A DNA stretch of 41,918 nucleotides from Actinomadura bangladeshensis (lineage in GTDB: Bacteria > Actinomycetota > Actinomycetes > Streptosporangiales > Streptosporangiaceae). The notes below the pieces were generated by a model. It was not told where the DNA came from. It ran no database searches and was given only the letters and a program-made list of their open reading frames with translations. Each line of letters opens with the position of its first letter. Positions within the stretch are counted from its first letter, which is position 1. Location: NCBI RefSeq assembly GCF_004348335.1, contig NZ_SMJW01000040.1, positions 1 through 41,918 of the forward strand. Reading direction: 5' to 3'. Below are positions 9,363 to 17,907 of the stretch, in pieces. The position numbers and the translations under genes were made by a program.

Positions 9363-9779
9363 ATGGACGAACTCGCCGGCACCATCGCCGCAACGGACTA
9401 CCCCTTGCTGAACGTCTTCTGGACCATGCTCTGGTTCTTCCTCTGGGTGCTGTTCCTGATGCTGCTCTTCAGGATCATCGCCGACATCTTCCGCGACGAC
9501 CGGCTGAGCGGCTGGGGCAAGGCCGGATGGTCGATCTTCGTGATCGTGCTGCCGTTCCTCGGTGCCTTCGTGTACCTGATCGCGCGCGGCCGGGACATGG
9601 GGGAACGCGACCTGCGAGCGGTCCGCAAGCGCGATGAGCAGTTCCGTGCCTATGTCCGTGAGACCGCCGGGGCAGAGCCGACGAGCACCGACGAGCTGGT
9701 CAAGCTCGCCGAGCTCAGAAAACACGGTGACATCAGCGAAGCGGAGTACCAACGGGCGAAGACCAGAGTCCTGGCCTGA
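9363..9779 (+). CDS. PLDc_N-SHOCT membrane protein
   Basis: 138 residues. Two membrane segments (about 15-40 and 52-75), with LFRIIADIFRDDRLSGWGKAGW between them, match the phospholipase D-nuclease N-terminal (PLDc_N) domain. No catalytic phospholipase domain is present. A charged linker leads to a C-terminal SHOCT helical hairpin (about 109-137, ELVKLAELRKHGDISEAEYQRAKTRVL). The start at 9363 has GGAGG 6 nt upstream. Proteins of this layout are common in actinomycetes and are probably small envelope-stress components, but no activity is established. The upstream palindromes are shared in form with those before the HdeD gene. Confidence 0.85.
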   Translation: MDELAGTIAATDYPLLNVFWTMLWFFLWVLFLMLLFRIIADIFRDDRLSGWGKAGWSIFVIVLPFLGAFVYLIARGRDMGERDLRAVRKRDEQFRAYVRETAGAEPTSTDELVKLAELRKHGDISEAEYQRAKTRVLA

Positions 9780-9780
9780 A

Positions 9781-9798
9781 GGCGCCCATGATGGCGCC
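9781..9798. terminator. Weak inverted repeat between convergent genes
   Basis: GGCGCC-CATGAT-GGCGCC starts two bases after the SHOCT stop codon and lies between convergent genes. It has a 6-bp stem and no T-tract, so it is only a possible terminator. Confidence 0.3.
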
Positions 9799-9949
9799 CG
9801 CCATCTGTTCCCCGTGTCGACCGGGACGACTCGACCCGGCTTGCGCCCGCCGGCGCAGGCACTGCTCCAACGACCGGCCTGTCTGCGGTGGGCTGTGGTC
9901 GGTCTACCGTGGCGGCTGATCACCGGCGTCCCGGCGTGCTCCGGCCGGG

Positions 9950-10528
9950 TCAGGTGGGCCAGGCGGCCATCGCCAGGTCGACGATCCGGTCGAGTTCCTC
10001 CCGGGACGCCCCGTCGGCGGCCTGGACGGACATGCCCTGCAGCGTGGCGGCGTAGAACGCGGCCATGGCCGCCGGGTCCGCGGTGCCCGGAAGCGCTCCG
10101 GTCTGCCGGTCCGCGGCGATCCGGTCGCGGAAGGCCCGTTTGCTCGCCTCCCGCCGGTCCCGGAGCTCCCGTTTCACCTCCGCGGACGAGCAGTTGGTCG
10201 CGGCACTGATGATCATGCAGCCGGGCGGCAGGGCGGGGTCAGTGTACTCGCGCGCGGCCTCGCGCAGCAGCCGCTCGATGCTCGCCCGCGCGGTCGGCTC
10301 CTCGGCCAGGGCCCGGGTGCTGAAGGAGCCGTAGGTCTCGGCATAGCGCCCGACCGCCTCGGTGAACACCCGGTGCTTGTCGCCGAAGGCCCCGTAGAGG
10401 CTGGGCGCGTTGATCCCCATCGCCTTGGTCAGCATCGAGATCGACGTCGCCTCGTACCCGTGGCGCCAGAACGTCATCAGCGCCTGCTCCAGGGCGGCGC
10501 CGCGGTCGAACGATCGAGGTCGGCTCAC
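9950..10528 (-). CDS. TetR/AcrR family repressor
   Basis: 192 residues. The N-terminal TetR helix-turn-helix spans about 10-56 (ALMTFWRHGYEATSISMLTK then INAPSLYGAFGDKHRVF). The C-terminal part contains GCMIISAATNCSSAEV, typical of the AcrR-like subgroup with a ligand pocket. The GTG at 10528 is almost directly behind its GGAGG (one base between), which is unusually close. It is divergent from the alpha/beta hydrolase with an 83-bp gap that carries two palindromes, so the likely target is the hydrolase and its own gene. Ligand unknown. Confidence 0.85.
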   Translation of the reverse strand: MSRPRSFDRGAALEQALMTFWRHGYEATSISMLTKAMGINAPSLYGAFGDKHRVFTEAVGRYAETYGSFSTRALAEEPTARASIERLLREAAREYTDPALPPGCMIISAATNCSSAEVKRELRDRREASKRAFRDRIAADRQTGALPGTADPAAMAAFYAATLQGMSVQAADGASREELDRIVDLAMAAWPT

Positions 10529-10540
10529 ACCTCCATTTTA

Positions 10541-10552
10541 TATCGATCGCTA
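10541..10552. promoter_or_regulatory. Candidate TetR operator 1
   Basis: TATCGATCGCTA, a 12-bp near-palindrome (10 of 12 symmetrical) directly upstream of the tetR start. It resembles the second site at 10581-10592 (TAGCGAGCACTA). Confidence 0.4.
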
Positions 10553-10577
10553 AGAAACCTACTATGATCAACGCTAG

Positions 10578-10595
10578 TTGTAGCGAGCACTACAA
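10578..10595. promoter_or_regulatory. Candidate TetR operator 2
   Basis: TTGTAG-CGAGCA-CTACAA: perfect 6-bp arms, centred between the divergent tetR and hydrolase genes and 16 nt before the hydrolase start. Size and place suit a TetR dimer. Confidence 0.5.
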
Positions 10596-10611
10596 AACTC
10601 GGAGGTCCACC

Positions 10612-11382
10612 ATGTCCAGCGCCGCCTACGCCCGCACTGTGCACGGCCACGGCCCCGGCCTGCTCCTCGCGCACGGCGCCGGGGGCGGTGTCGCCGCCAA
10701 CTTCGGCCCGATCCTGGACGACCTGGCCGCCGCCCGCACCGTCGTCGCGATCGACTACCCGGGCACCGGCGACACCCCGAAGGCGACCGCGCCGCTCTCC
10801 CTCGACGACCTGGCCGACCAGCTCGTCGCCGCCGGACTCGCCGAAGGGCTGGACACCTTCGCCATCGCCGGCTACTCCCTCGGCGCCGCGGTCGCCGCCC
10901 GCGCCGCCACGCGCCACCCCGACCGGGTCACCGCCCTGGTGCTGACCGCCCCGTTCGCGCACCCCGACGCCCCGTTCCGCGCCGTCGCCGAGCGCTGGCG
11001 CGACCTCTGCCTCGCCGGTGACCACGACGGCGTCGCCCGCCACATCGTCCCCCTCGCGCTCGGCCCCGCCGTCCCCGATCTCGAAGCCGTCATCGCCGAC
11101 ACCGCCCGGACCCTGCCGCCCGGCTCCGCCGACCACGCCGACCTCGTCGCCCGCGTCGACGTCCGCGCCGACCTGGCCGCGCTCAGCGTCCCCACCTTGG
11201 TCATCTCCACCACCGATGACGGACTCGTCCCGCCGCACTTTCACCGCGAGGCGGCCGCCCTCTCCGGCGCCGAACTCGCCGCACTCGACACCGGGCACCT
11301 CCCCTTCGCCCAGCGCCCGGAAGAGTGGCGGAACCTCATCACCTCCTTCCTGTCCCAGGCTGCGCCGGCGGCCGCCGGGTAA
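10612..11382 (+). CDS. Alpha/beta hydrolase
   Basis: 256 residues with a complete alpha/beta-hydrolase triad: nucleophile elbow GYSLG (Ser89), acid Asp202 or Asp203 in TTDDG, and His229 in DTGHLPF. The oxyanion strand LLLAHGAGGG is also present. No signal peptide, so probably cytoplasmic. ATG at 10612 with GGAGG 6 nt upstream. The divergent TetR and intervening palindromes suggest ligand-induced expression. Closest relatives by eye are small esterase or lactonase-like hydrolases, but the substrate cannot be assigned. Confidence 0.85.
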   Translation: MSSAAYARTVHGHGPGLLLAHGAGGGVAANFGPILDDLAAARTVVAIDYPGTGDTPKATAPLSLDDLADQLVAAGLAEGLDTFAIAGYSLGAAVAARAATRHPDRVTALVLTAPFAHPDAPFRAVAERWRDLCLAGDHDGVARHIVPLALGPAVPDLEAVIADTARTLPPGSADHADLVARVDVRADLAALSVPTLVISTTDDGLVPPHFHREAAALSGAELAALDTGHLPFAQRPEEWRNLITSFLSQAAPAAAG

Positions 11383-11433
11383 CCCGGAGACCGGCGGCTC
11401 ACCGAGTCATAACGGCGGGTGCGCGGAGGGCCA

Positions 11434-11471
11434 CCTCGGGGTTCTGCACTGCGGTGCGTACGACCCCGAGG
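11434..11471. terminator. Nested inverted repeat, likely bidirectional terminator
   Basis: CCTCGGGGT and ACCCCGAGG form a perfect 9-bp outer stem around an inner GCAC-TGCG-GTGC hairpin. It lies between the convergent hydrolase and nhaA genes. There is no T-run, which is common for actinomycete terminators. Confidence 0.5.
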
Positions 11472-11542
11472 CCGGGCGGTGCGACCGCCGAATCGCTCCG
11501 TTCGTCATCACGTCGTCCGTTCTGCCAGGTGGAGGGCGACGG

Positions 11543-12793
11543 TCAACGGTCCTCAGCCGCCGGCGGTGCGGGGCGGGGCGGGGACGAACGGTGGACGCGG
11601 CCGCGGCGGCGCAGCAGGACGATCGCGATCACCGAGGCCAGCAGGGAGGCGGCCAGGACGGCGGTGGAGGCGATCTGGGCGGTGGCGGCGTCGGGGGTGG
11701 CGAGCTGGGAGACCAGGAGGCTGACGGTGTAGCCGATGGCGCCCAGCATCGCGATCGGGACGACGTCGCCCCAGCCGACGCCGCTCGGGAGCGTGCCGAT
11801 GCGCAGCCGGACGGCCAGCCAGGTGCCGCCGAAGATGCCGAGGAACTTGCCGGCGAGCAGGCCGAAGAAGACGCCGTGGGCGAGCGGGTCGGTCAGGGCG
11901 TCGCTGAACGCGCCGAGCGAGATGCCCGCGGCCGCGAGTGCGAAGAGCGGGACGATGAGCCCGGCCGAGAGCGGGTGGAGCCGGTGCTCCAGCCGTGAGC
12001 CGGCGCTCTCGTTCTCGTCGCCGATCGGGGCGACGGGGGTGAGCAGTCCGAGGGCGATGCCGGCGACGGTGGCGTGGACGCCGGTGCTGTGGACGCAGAT
12101 CCAGACCGCGACGGCCAGCGGCACCATGACCCACGGCGTGGTGATGCGGCGGCGGTGCAGCCACCAGTACAGGGCGCAGAGCAGGACCGCGAGGACGAGG
12201 TAGGCCAGGTTGACGCCGGAGGTGAACAGGAGCGCGATGAGCGCGATGGCGCCCAGGTCGTCGATGACGGCCATCGACAGCAGCAGGACGCGCACGCCGG
12301 CGGGGAGGCCGGCGCCCGCGAGGGCGAGGACGCCGAGGGCGAACGCGATGTCGGTGGCGACGGGGATGGCCCAGGCGCCGCTGTCGGCGGCGGCTCCGCG
12401 CGACACGGCCAGCGCGATGGCGGCGGGCACGAGCATCCCGCCGCCGGCCGCGAACAGAGGCAGCGCCGCCGCCCGCCATCCGGCCAGCTCCCCGACCGTC
12501 AGCTCGCGCTTGACCTCGACCCCGGCGACGAAGAAGAAGATCGCCAGCAGGGCGTCCGACGCCCAGCCGGCCAGCGTCAGGTGCAGGTGCAGCCAGTCCG
12601 GACCGAGCCCGGCCTCCGCGCCCCAGACTTGCGCGTAGGCGCCGGGAGCCGCGTTCGCCCAGATGAGGGCCACCGCCGTGGCCAGGAGGAGGAGCCGTCC
12701 CCCGGTCGTCTCCTGGCGGAGGAAGTCGCCGAGGGTGGCGGCCGCGCCGCGGTCGTCGGTACGGCGGGACAGGCCGGGGGAGGTCGGGTGCAC
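11543..12793 (-). CDS. nhaA: Na+/H+ antiporter NhaA
   Basis: 416 residues, matching the NhaA family. NhaA exchanges cytoplasmic Na+ (or Li+) for external protons. Key residues are intact: Asp148 in AIPVATDIAFALGVLAL (equivalent to E. coli D133) and the Asp178-Asp179 pair in MAVIDDLGAI (equivalent to D163-D164). About 11-12 hydrophobic segments are visible, with a basic cytoplasmic tail (LLRRRGRVHRSS). The GTG at 12793 is chosen because GGAG lies 6 nt upstream and the mapped region fits family length; longer in-frame starts would extend through the conserved leader. The 19-nt leader core at 12827-12845 is identical to that before the NhaP-type gene, suggesting common ion-dependent control. Confidence 0.9.
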   Translation of the reverse strand: MHPTSPGLSRRTDDRGAAATLGDFLRQETTGGRLLLLATAVALIWANAAPGAYAQVWGAEAGLGPDWLHLHLTLAGWASDALLAIFFFVAGVEVKRELTVGELAGWRAAALPLFAAGGGMLVPAAIALAVSRGAAADSGAWAIPVATDIAFALGVLALAGAGLPAGVRVLLLSMAVIDDLGAIALIALLFTSGVNLAYLVLAVLLCALYWWLHRRRITTPWVMVPLAVAVWICVHSTGVHATVAGIALGLLTPVAPIGDENESAGSRLEHRLHPLSAGLIVPLFALAAAGISLGAFSDALTDPLAHGVFFGLLAGKFLGIFGGTWLAVRLRIGTLPSGVGWGDVVPIAMLGAIGYTVSLLVSQLATPDAATAQIASTAVLAASLLASVIAIVLLRRRGRVHRSSPPRPAPPAAEDR

Positions 12794-12811
12794 GGGTCTC
12801 CACTCTGCGGG

Positions 12812-12857
12812 GTTGTCGAACGGACCGCCGACCAGACTTCCCGGCACACCTGGAACA
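12812..12857 (-). promoter_or_regulatory. Conserved antiporter leader element, copy 1 (nhaA)
   Basis: Read on the minus strand, the core GCCGGGAAGTCTGGTCGGC (12827-12845) is identical over 19 nt to a core before the NhaP gene at 17850-17868. It is preceded by CCAGGTGT (CCTGGTGA in the other copy) and followed about 12 nt later by GACAACCCCG (GCCGACCCCG in the other copy). The core ends 33 nt before the start codon. GCCG and CGGC can pair as a small stem, and CCAG can pair with CTGG. A cis-acting RNA (riboswitch-like) or a protein operator are both possible. Confidence 0.6.
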
Positions 12858-13018
12858 CACGCTATCTGCTCGACGGTCCGCTTCTCGTCGCGGGCCCCCT
12901 CCCGAAGCGAGGACCCGGGCACCTCCTGGATGCGGCGATCGAGGCACCCGGGTGCACTCAGGGGCCGGCCGCCGAGCCTCAGCCAGAGTCATCGCGGGAG
13001 GTACCGAGCCAGGAGTGA

Positions 13019-13048
13019 AGGCTCCCCATTCTTTCGGAGCCTCTTTTT
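13019..13048 (+). terminator. Plus-strand intrinsic terminator
   Basis: AGGCTCC-N10-GGAGCCT followed by CTTTTT is a textbook Rho-independent terminator, with the T-tract on the plus strand. No plus-strand gene precedes it since 11382, and nhaA with its leader lies in between on the other strand. It sits just upstream of the tetR operator at 13070. Confidence 0.6.
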
Positions 13049-13069
13049 CCGGCGGTCTGTTGCTGATCA

Positions 13070-13085
13070 TTGAACGAGCGTTTAA
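13070..13085. promoter_or_regulatory. Candidate TetR operator overlapping tetR start region
   Basis: TTGAACG-AG-CGTTTAA: a 16-bp palindrome with one mismatch, ending 1-10 nt before the two candidate start codons. Autoregulation and a leaderless or very short-leader transcript are inferred. Confidence 0.5.
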
Positions 13086-13086
13086 C

Positions 13087-13770
13087 GTGGTCCCCGTGCG
13101 AACGCGGAACACGTCTCCGGCCGACGGCGACCCCGGCGCGTCAGCCCGTATCCGGGACGCCGCGATCGACCGGTTCGGGAGGGACGGCTTCAGCACCGGG
13201 CTGCGGTCCATCGCCGAGGACGCGGCGGTCTCCCCGGGGCTGGTCGTGCACTACTTCGGCTCCAAGCAGGGCCTGCGGCGCGCGTGCGACGCGCACGTGC
13301 GCGAGGTGATCGCCACGGAGAAGCGGGCCGCCACGACCGACGGCAGCGCCGCACAGCTCCTCGCGCGGCTGGCCGACATCGAGCGGTTCGCCCCCATCGT
13401 CCTGTACGTGGTGCGATCGCTGCGCGAGGGCGGTGACCTGGCCGTCGAGCTGTTCGAGGACATGATCGACGACGCGACGCACTACCTGGAGGCGGGCGTG
13501 GCGGCCGGGGTGATCCGGCCGAGCCGCGACCCGGCCGCGCGGGCGCGGGTGATGGCCTACCAGGCGATGGGCTCCATGCTGATGTGGCTCACGCTGCACC
13601 CCGAGCACGCCGAACCGGCGTCCTTCGGCAAGGCCCTGCGCGCCTACATCGAGGAGGTGACACCCCCCATGCTGGAGATGTTCACCGAGGGGCTCTACAC
13701 CGACCGGGCGCTCCTGGAGGAGTACCTCCTGTACGTTCCCGACCCGCCCCGCGACGGCTCGCAGGACTGA
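13087..13770 (+). CDS. TetR family regulator of the downstream ABC exporter
   Basis: About 227 residues from GTG 13087 (GTG 13096 is equally possible; neither has a good ribosome site, which suits a leaderless message). The N-terminal TetR domain reads ARIRDAAIDRFGRDGFSTGLRSIAEDAAVSPGLVVHYFGSKQGLRRACD. The C-terminal part is helical with no recognised ligand motif. It lies 90 bp before an ABC exporter pair on the same strand, the usual actinomycete arrangement for drug-responsive control. A second palindrome (13788-13805) sits in the gap to the ABC genes. Confidence 0.85.
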   Translation: MVPVRTRNTSPADGDPGASARIRDAAIDRFGRDGFSTGLRSIAEDAAVSPGLVVHYFGSKQGLRRACDAHVREVIATEKRAATTDGSAAQLLARLADIERFAPIVLYVVRSLREGGDLAVELFEDMIDDATHYLEAGVAAGVIRPSRDPAARARVMAYQAMGSMLMWLTLHPEHAEPASFGKALRAYIEEVTPPMLEMFTEGLYTDRALLEEYLLYVPDPPRDGSQD

Positions 13771-13787
13771 CGCGCCGCGCCATTCTC

Positions 13788-13805
13788 ACCACTCCACCGA
13801 GTGGT
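13788..13805. promoter_or_regulatory. Palindrome between tetR and ABC genes
   Basis: ACCACTC-CACC-GAGTGGT: perfect 7-bp arms, starting 18 bp after the tetR stop and 55 bp before the ABC ATPase start. It could be an operator for the exporter or a weak terminator of tetR; it does not resemble the site at 13070. Confidence 0.4.
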
Positions 13806-13860
13806 CTGTCGACCGTGTTCGACGCTCCCTTTCTTCATGCTTTTCAGCGAGGGCTGAACA

Positions 13861-14790
13861 ATGACTTCTGCCATCGAGATCAACGACCTGCGCAAGTCCT
13901 TCGGGAAAGTGACGGCGCTGGACGGGCTCGACCTGTCGGTCGAGGCCGGCCACGTCCACGGGTTCCTCGGGCCGAACGGCGCCGGAAAATCCACCACGAT
14001 CCGGATCCTGCTCGGCGTGCTCCGCGCCGACGCCGGACGGGCCCGGCTCCTGGGCGGCGACCCCTGGAGCGACGCCGTCGCGCTGCACCGCCGCCTCGCC
14101 TACGTCCCCGGGGATGTGGAGCTGTGGCCCAACCTGACCGGCGGCGAGGCCATCGACCTGTTCGCCCGGCTTCGCGGCGGCACCGACCCGGCCCGCCGCG
14201 ACGAGCTGTGCGAGCGGTTCGACCTGGACCCCACCAAGAAGGGCCGCACCTACTCCAAGGGCAACCGGCAGAAGGTCGCGCTGGTGTCCGCGCTGGCCGG
14301 CGACGTCGACCTGCTGCTGCTGGACGAGCCGACCGCCGGACTCGACCCGCTCATGGAGGCCGTCTTCCAGGAGTGCATCCGCGAGGCCCGCGAGGCCGGG
14401 CGGACGGTCCTGCTGTCCAGCCACATCCTCGCCCAGGTGGAGGCCCTCGCCGACCGCGTCTCCATCATCCGCAGCGGCCGGATCGTGGAGACCGGCACGC
14501 TGACGGAGCTGCGGCACCTGACCCGCACCACCGTCACCGCGACCACCGACCGGGACACCGGCGCCCTCGCGGGCCTGCCCGGCGTCCACGACCTCCGCAC
14601 CGAGAACGGGCAGATCCGCTTCGACGTCGACGGCGACCATCTGGCGGCCGCCGTCGCCCGCCTCGGCGAGCTGGACGTCCAGGCCCTCACCGCGCACCCG
14701 CCGACGCTGGAGCAGCTGCTGCTGCGCCACTACGGCGACGAGCTCGCCCGCACCGGCAACGGCGCGGCCGCCGCCGGGAGGACGTCATGA
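13861..14790 (+). CDS. ABC exporter ATP-binding protein
   Basis: 309 residues. Walker A is GPNGAGKST (37-45), Walker B LLLLDEP (151-157) and the H-loop His188 is present. The signature is SKGNRQK instead of LSGGQ, and the Q-loop position reads YVPGD with no Gln; both features recur in the actinomycete multidrug or antibiotic exporter subgroup. It energises export of a hydrophobic compound together with the downstream permease. Its stop overlaps the permease start (ATGA), which implies translational coupling. Confidence 0.9.
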   Translation: MTSAIEINDLRKSFGKVTALDGLDLSVEAGHVHGFLGPNGAGKSTTIRILLGVLRADAGRARLLGGDPWSDAVALHRRLAYVPGDVELWPNLTGGEAIDLFARLRGGTDPARRDELCERFDLDPTKKGRTYSKGNRQKVALVSALAGDVDLLLLDEPTAGLDPLMEAVFQECIREAREAGRTVLLSSHILAQVEALADRVSIIRSGRIVETGTLTELRHLTRTTVTATTDRDTGALAGLPGVHDLRTENGQIRFDVDGDHLAAAVARLGELDVQALTAHPPTLEQLLLRHYGDELARTGNGAAAAGRTS

Positions 14791-16439
14791 CCGCGACGAC
14801 CCTGCCCGCGCCCGTCCGGGCCGCGTCCGGGGGAGCACTGGCGGGAACGGGCACGCTGCTGCGGTTCATGCTGCGCCGCGACCGCGTCAGGTTCCCCGCC
14901 TGGACGCTCGGTGTGGCGCTGCTGATGGGCTACTTCACCACCGCGCTGAAGTCCGTCTACACCACGACCGAGCAGCTGGAGTCGGTCAGCGCCTTCTCCA
15001 CCAGCCCTGCCGGGGCGATCTTCGGCGGCCCGGGGTACGGCTACGACGCCATCACCATCGAACGGTTCCTGTCGGGCCAGTACGGGCTGTACGTCATGCT
15101 CGGCGCGGCGCTGATGGCGCTGCTGACGGTCACCCGGCACACCCGCGCCGAGGAGCGCTCGGGGCGCGCCGAACTCGTCCGCGCGAACGTCGTCGGACGG
15201 TCCGCCCAGCTCACGGCCGCGCTGATCCTCACCGCGCTGATGTGCGCCGCCGTCGCCGTCCTGGTCACCGCGATCACGCTCGCCGGCGGGTACGCCCCTG
15301 CGGGGTCGGTCCTGTTCGGGGCGTCCGTCGGTGCCGTCGGCCTGGTGTTCGGCGGTATCGCCGCGGCCGCCGTGCAGGTCTTCGCCTACCCGCGCGGCGC
15401 GTCCGGACTCACCGGAGCGGTCCTCGGCGCCGCGTTCGTCGTCCGGGGCATCGGCGACATGGCGGCCGTCCAGGGCGGCGGCGCCTCCTGGCTGTCGTGG
15501 CTGTCCCCGATCGGCTGGTCGCAGCAGACCGCGCCCTACGTGCTCGACCGGTGGTGGCCGCTGGCCCTCTCACTGGCCTGCGCCGCCGCGACCGCCGCCG
15601 CCGGATACCGCCTGTCCGGCGGCCGCGACCTGGACGCGGGACTCCTTCCACCGCGACCGGGCCCGCCCGGCGCCGCCGCCTGGCTCCGCAGCGCGCCGAC
15701 CTTGGCCTTCCGCCTCCAGCGCGCCGCGATCACCGGCTGGAGCGTCGCGCTCCTGGTCGCCGGCGTGGCCTACGGCGCGTTCGCCCAGCCGATGGCCGAC
15801 GGGCTGGACGACGCCCCGGAAGACCTGATCGCCGTCATGGGCGGCGGCGGTGACCTGGTCGCCGGCTACCTCGGCGTCATGGGGCTGACCATGGCGTTCA
15901 CGGTCGCCGTGTTCGCGATCCTGGCCGTGCAGTCGGTACGGGCCGAGGAGTCGGCCGGACGCACCGAACCCGTCCTGGCCACCGCCGTCAGCCGCACCGG
16001 CTGGCTCGGCGGCAACCTCGCCGTCACCGCCCTCGCCGTCCCGTGGCTGCTGTTCCTCGCGGGCCTCGGCACCGGCGCGGCCGCCGCCGTCGGCACCGGC
16101 GACGCCGCTCTCCTGTGGAAGACGGTCCTGGGGCATATGGCCCACACGCCGGCCGTGTGGCTGCTCCTCGCCGCCGCCGGAATGCTCTATGGCGCACTGC
16201 CCCGCGCGATGCCGGTCGTCTGGGCCGTCCTCGGCTACGGCGTCGTCGCGGGGTTCTTCGCCCCGATCCTCGACATCCCCGGCAGCGCAGTGGACGTCTC
16301 GCCGTTCGCGCACGTCGGCGAGTATCCGCGCGAAGACGTGAGCGGCGCGGCGGTCGGGGTCCTGGCCCTTCTGGCCGCCGTCCTCACGGTGCTCGCGCTG
16401 CGCGCCTTCGACCGCCGAGACCTCACGTCCAAGGCATGA
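14787..16439 (+). CDS. ABC-2 type multidrug/polyketide exporter permease
   Basis: 550 residues with about 12 hydrophobic segments in two halves, an apparent duplication of the six-TM unit. Both halves carry the same phrase: [22 protein letters not shown] (about residues 115-135) and [20 protein letters not shown] (about 382-402). This is typical of fused ABC-2 permeases that export polyketide antibiotics. ATG at 14787 overlaps the ATPase stop by 4 nt and is preceded by GGGAGGA. Substrate unknown. Confidence 0.85.
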   Translation: MTATTLPAPVRAASGGALAGTGTLLRFMLRRDRVRFPAWTLGVALLMGYFTTALKSVYTTTEQLESVSAFSTSPAGAIFGGPGYGYDAITIERFLSGQYGLYVMLGAALMALLTVTRHTRAEERSGRAELVRANVVGRSAQLTAALILTALMCAAVAVLVTAITLAGGYAPAGSVLFGASVGAVGLVFGGIAAAAVQVFAYPRGASGLTGAVLGAAFVVRGIGDMAAVQGGGASWLSWLSPIGWSQQTAPYVLDRWWPLALSLACAAATAAAGYRLSGGRDLDAGLLPPRPGPPGAAAWLRSAPTLAFRLQRAAITGWSVALLVAGVAYGAFAQPMADGLDDAPEDLIAVMGGGGDLVAGYLGVMGLTMAFTVAVFAILAVQSVRAEESAGRTEPVLATAVSRTGWLGGNLAVTALAVPWLLFLAGLGTGAAAAVGTGDAALLWKTVLGHMAHTPAVWLLLAAAGMLYGALPRAMPVVWAVLGYGVVAGFFAPILDIPGSAVDVSPFAHVGEYPREDVSGAAVGVLALLAAVLTVLALRAFDRRDLTSKA

Positions 16440-16446
16440 CGCCGCA

Positions 16447-16471
16447 CCGTCCGCCCTGCCCGGGCGGACGG
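16447..16471. terminator. Bidirectional hairpin between convergent ABC and NhaP genes
   Basis: CCGTCCGCCC-TGCCC-GGGCGGACGG is a perfect 10-bp stem with a 5-nt loop, 8 bp after the permease stop, and sits between convergent genes. There is no T-run. Confidence 0.65.
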
Positions 16472-16538
16472 GTGCCGGGCGGTCACACCGGGATCGCCCG
16501 ATGGGGGAGAGGCCCGCGCGGCAGGGGGCGACTCCTGC

Positions 16539-17819
16539 TCATTCCGGACGTTCCGCGACGTCGTCGCCCGAGCCCGCCACCGGGTCGGCCGTGTCCGGCG
16601 CGGGGCGGCGGTTCTTCTGCAGGCGTGCCCGGGCCCGACCGTGCCAGGCGGGCACTTCACGTTCGTCGTCGAAGCTGCGTGCGACGATGATGTCGGTGGA
16701 GGAGTGCGCGAGGATCGACAGCGCGATGGTGGCGCCGACGAGGTGGAAGATGTGGTCGCCGGCCGCGATCCCCGATTCCAGCACCAGCAGCCCGTAGACG
16801 ACCGAGGCGAAGCCCTTGGGCCCGAACCACATCACCGCGGCCTGCTCCCGCATGGTCAGCCGCGACCGCAGGAACGACACCCAGATCGCGACCGGCCGGG
16901 CGACCACGAGCGCGAGGACGGCGAACGCCCAGCCCGTCCAGCCGACGTCGCCGAGGAACGCCGGGGACAGCAGCGCGCCGAACACCAGCAGCGCGGCGAG
17001 CTTGAGGAGTTCGGCGACCAGTTCGCCGAACTCCTCGAACGCCTCCCGGTGCTCGTGCCCGATGGTGGCGACGGTCACGCCGGCGGCGAATGCGGCCAGG
17101 AACAGGTTGCCGTGCGTGGCCTGCGCCGTCGCCAGCACCAGCAGGCCGATCGCCACGGCGTTCAGCGGCTCGTACTTGGGCGCGATCGCGAACCACCGGG
17201 TCCGCACCAGCATGATCGCGGCCCACGGGATCGCGACCCCGATGGCCAGCCCGCCGGCCAGTTCGCCCGCCAGCTCACCGAAGTGCAGGTCCTCCTCGCC
17301 CTGCGCGATCGCCAGGAAGATCACCACGAACGGCAGGACGAGCCCGTCGTTGACCCCCGACTCCACGTTCAGCAGGTGCCGCAGCCGCGGCGGCACCTTC
17401 TCGTTGCCGACCAGCGCGGCGGCGAACACCGGGTCGGTCGGGGTGAGAACCGCCGCGATGAGCAGCGACTCCACCCATCCCAGCCCCACGAGGTAGTGCG
17501 CGAAGAGCGCCGTGATCCCCAGGGTGAGGGGCAGGCCCCAGCCCAGAGCGCGTCCGGGCAGCCGCCAGGCGCTGCGCAGGTCCTGCCAGCCGGCGTGCAT
17601 TCCGTCGGTGAAGAGCACGGCGAACAGCGCCAGCTCGGCCAGCCGGGAGACGATCTCGTCCCCGGGCTGAAGGAAGACCAGGCCGGTGGCGCCGTCGCCG
17701 AGCAGGAACCCGCCGACCAGGAACAGCGCCGCCGTGGACAGCACGGTCCGGTGCGCCAGGTTCGACACCAGCACCGCGAGCAGCAGCATGGCGGCGAAGG
17801 CGAGCAGCAGATTCGTCAT
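16539..17819 (-). CDS. CPA1 (NhaP-type) Na+/H+ antiporter
   Basis: 426 residues with 12-13 hydrophobic segments. CPA1 transport-site residues are present: TPTDPV (Asp129) and ESGVNDG (Asn157-Asp158), plus the later WFGPKGFASVVYG motif. The charged C-terminal tail (about 40 residues) is short compared with NhaP proteins that have regulatory domains. ATG at 17819; no strong ribosome site, only a GGAAAG stretch, which could mean translation depends on the leader. The upstream region carries the same 19-nt core as the nhaA leader although the two proteins belong to different superfamilies. Confidence 0.9.
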   Translation of the reverse strand: MTNLLLAFAAMLLLAVLVSNLAHRTVLSTAALFLVGGFLLGDGATGLVFLQPGDEIVSRLAELALFAVLFTDGMHAGWQDLRSAWRLPGRALGWGLPLTLGITALFAHYLVGLGWVESLLIAAVLTPTDPVFAAALVGNEKVPPRLRHLLNVESGVNDGLVLPFVVIFLAIAQGEEDLHFGELAGELAGGLAIGVAIPWAAIMLVRTRWFAIAPKYEPLNAVAIGLLVLATAQATHGNLFLAAFAAGVTVATIGHEHREAFEEFGELVAELLKLAALLVFGALLSPAFLGDVGWTGWAFAVLALVVARPVAIWVSFLRSRLTMREQAAVMWFGPKGFASVVYGLLVLESGIAAGDHIFHLVGATIALSILAHSSTDIIVARSFDDEREVPAWHGRARARLQKNRRPAPDTADPVAGSGDDVAERPE

Positions 17820-17831
17820 GTGAGTCTTTCC

Positions 17832-17876
17832 GGGGTCGGCGACAGCAGTGCCGACCAGACTTCCCGGCTCACCAGG
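17832..17876 (-). promoter_or_regulatory. Conserved antiporter leader element, copy 2 (NhaP)
   Basis: The minus-strand core GCCGGGAAGTCTGGTCGGC (17850-17868) ends 30 nt before the NhaP start codon. Upstream CCTGGTGA and downstream GCCGACCCCG correspond to CCAGGTGT and GACAACCCCG of the nhaA copy. Identity drops quickly outside these blocks, so this is not a recent duplication of the whole region. Confidence 0.6.
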
Positions 17877-17907
17877 TCACGACCCTAACGGGATCCGGCG
17901 CCACTCG

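Noticed and set aside
12812..12857. Cobalamin riboswitch-like phrase (GGGAAG...GGT) in the nhaA leader
   Set aside because: Only a short string resembles the B12 riboswitch; the B12 box and the other conserved blocks are absent and the genes are cation antiporters.
13988..14275. ABC ATPase as inactive because of its SKGNRQK signature and missing Q-loop Gln
   Set aside because: Walker A, Walker B and H-loop are intact and this variant recurs in functional actinomycete exporters, so it is not evidence of decay.
13584..14786. In-frame upstream extension of the ABC permease through tetR and the ATPase
   Set aside because: The extension is Arg/Pro/Gly-rich shadow sequence; the ATG overlapping the ATPase stop is the natural start.
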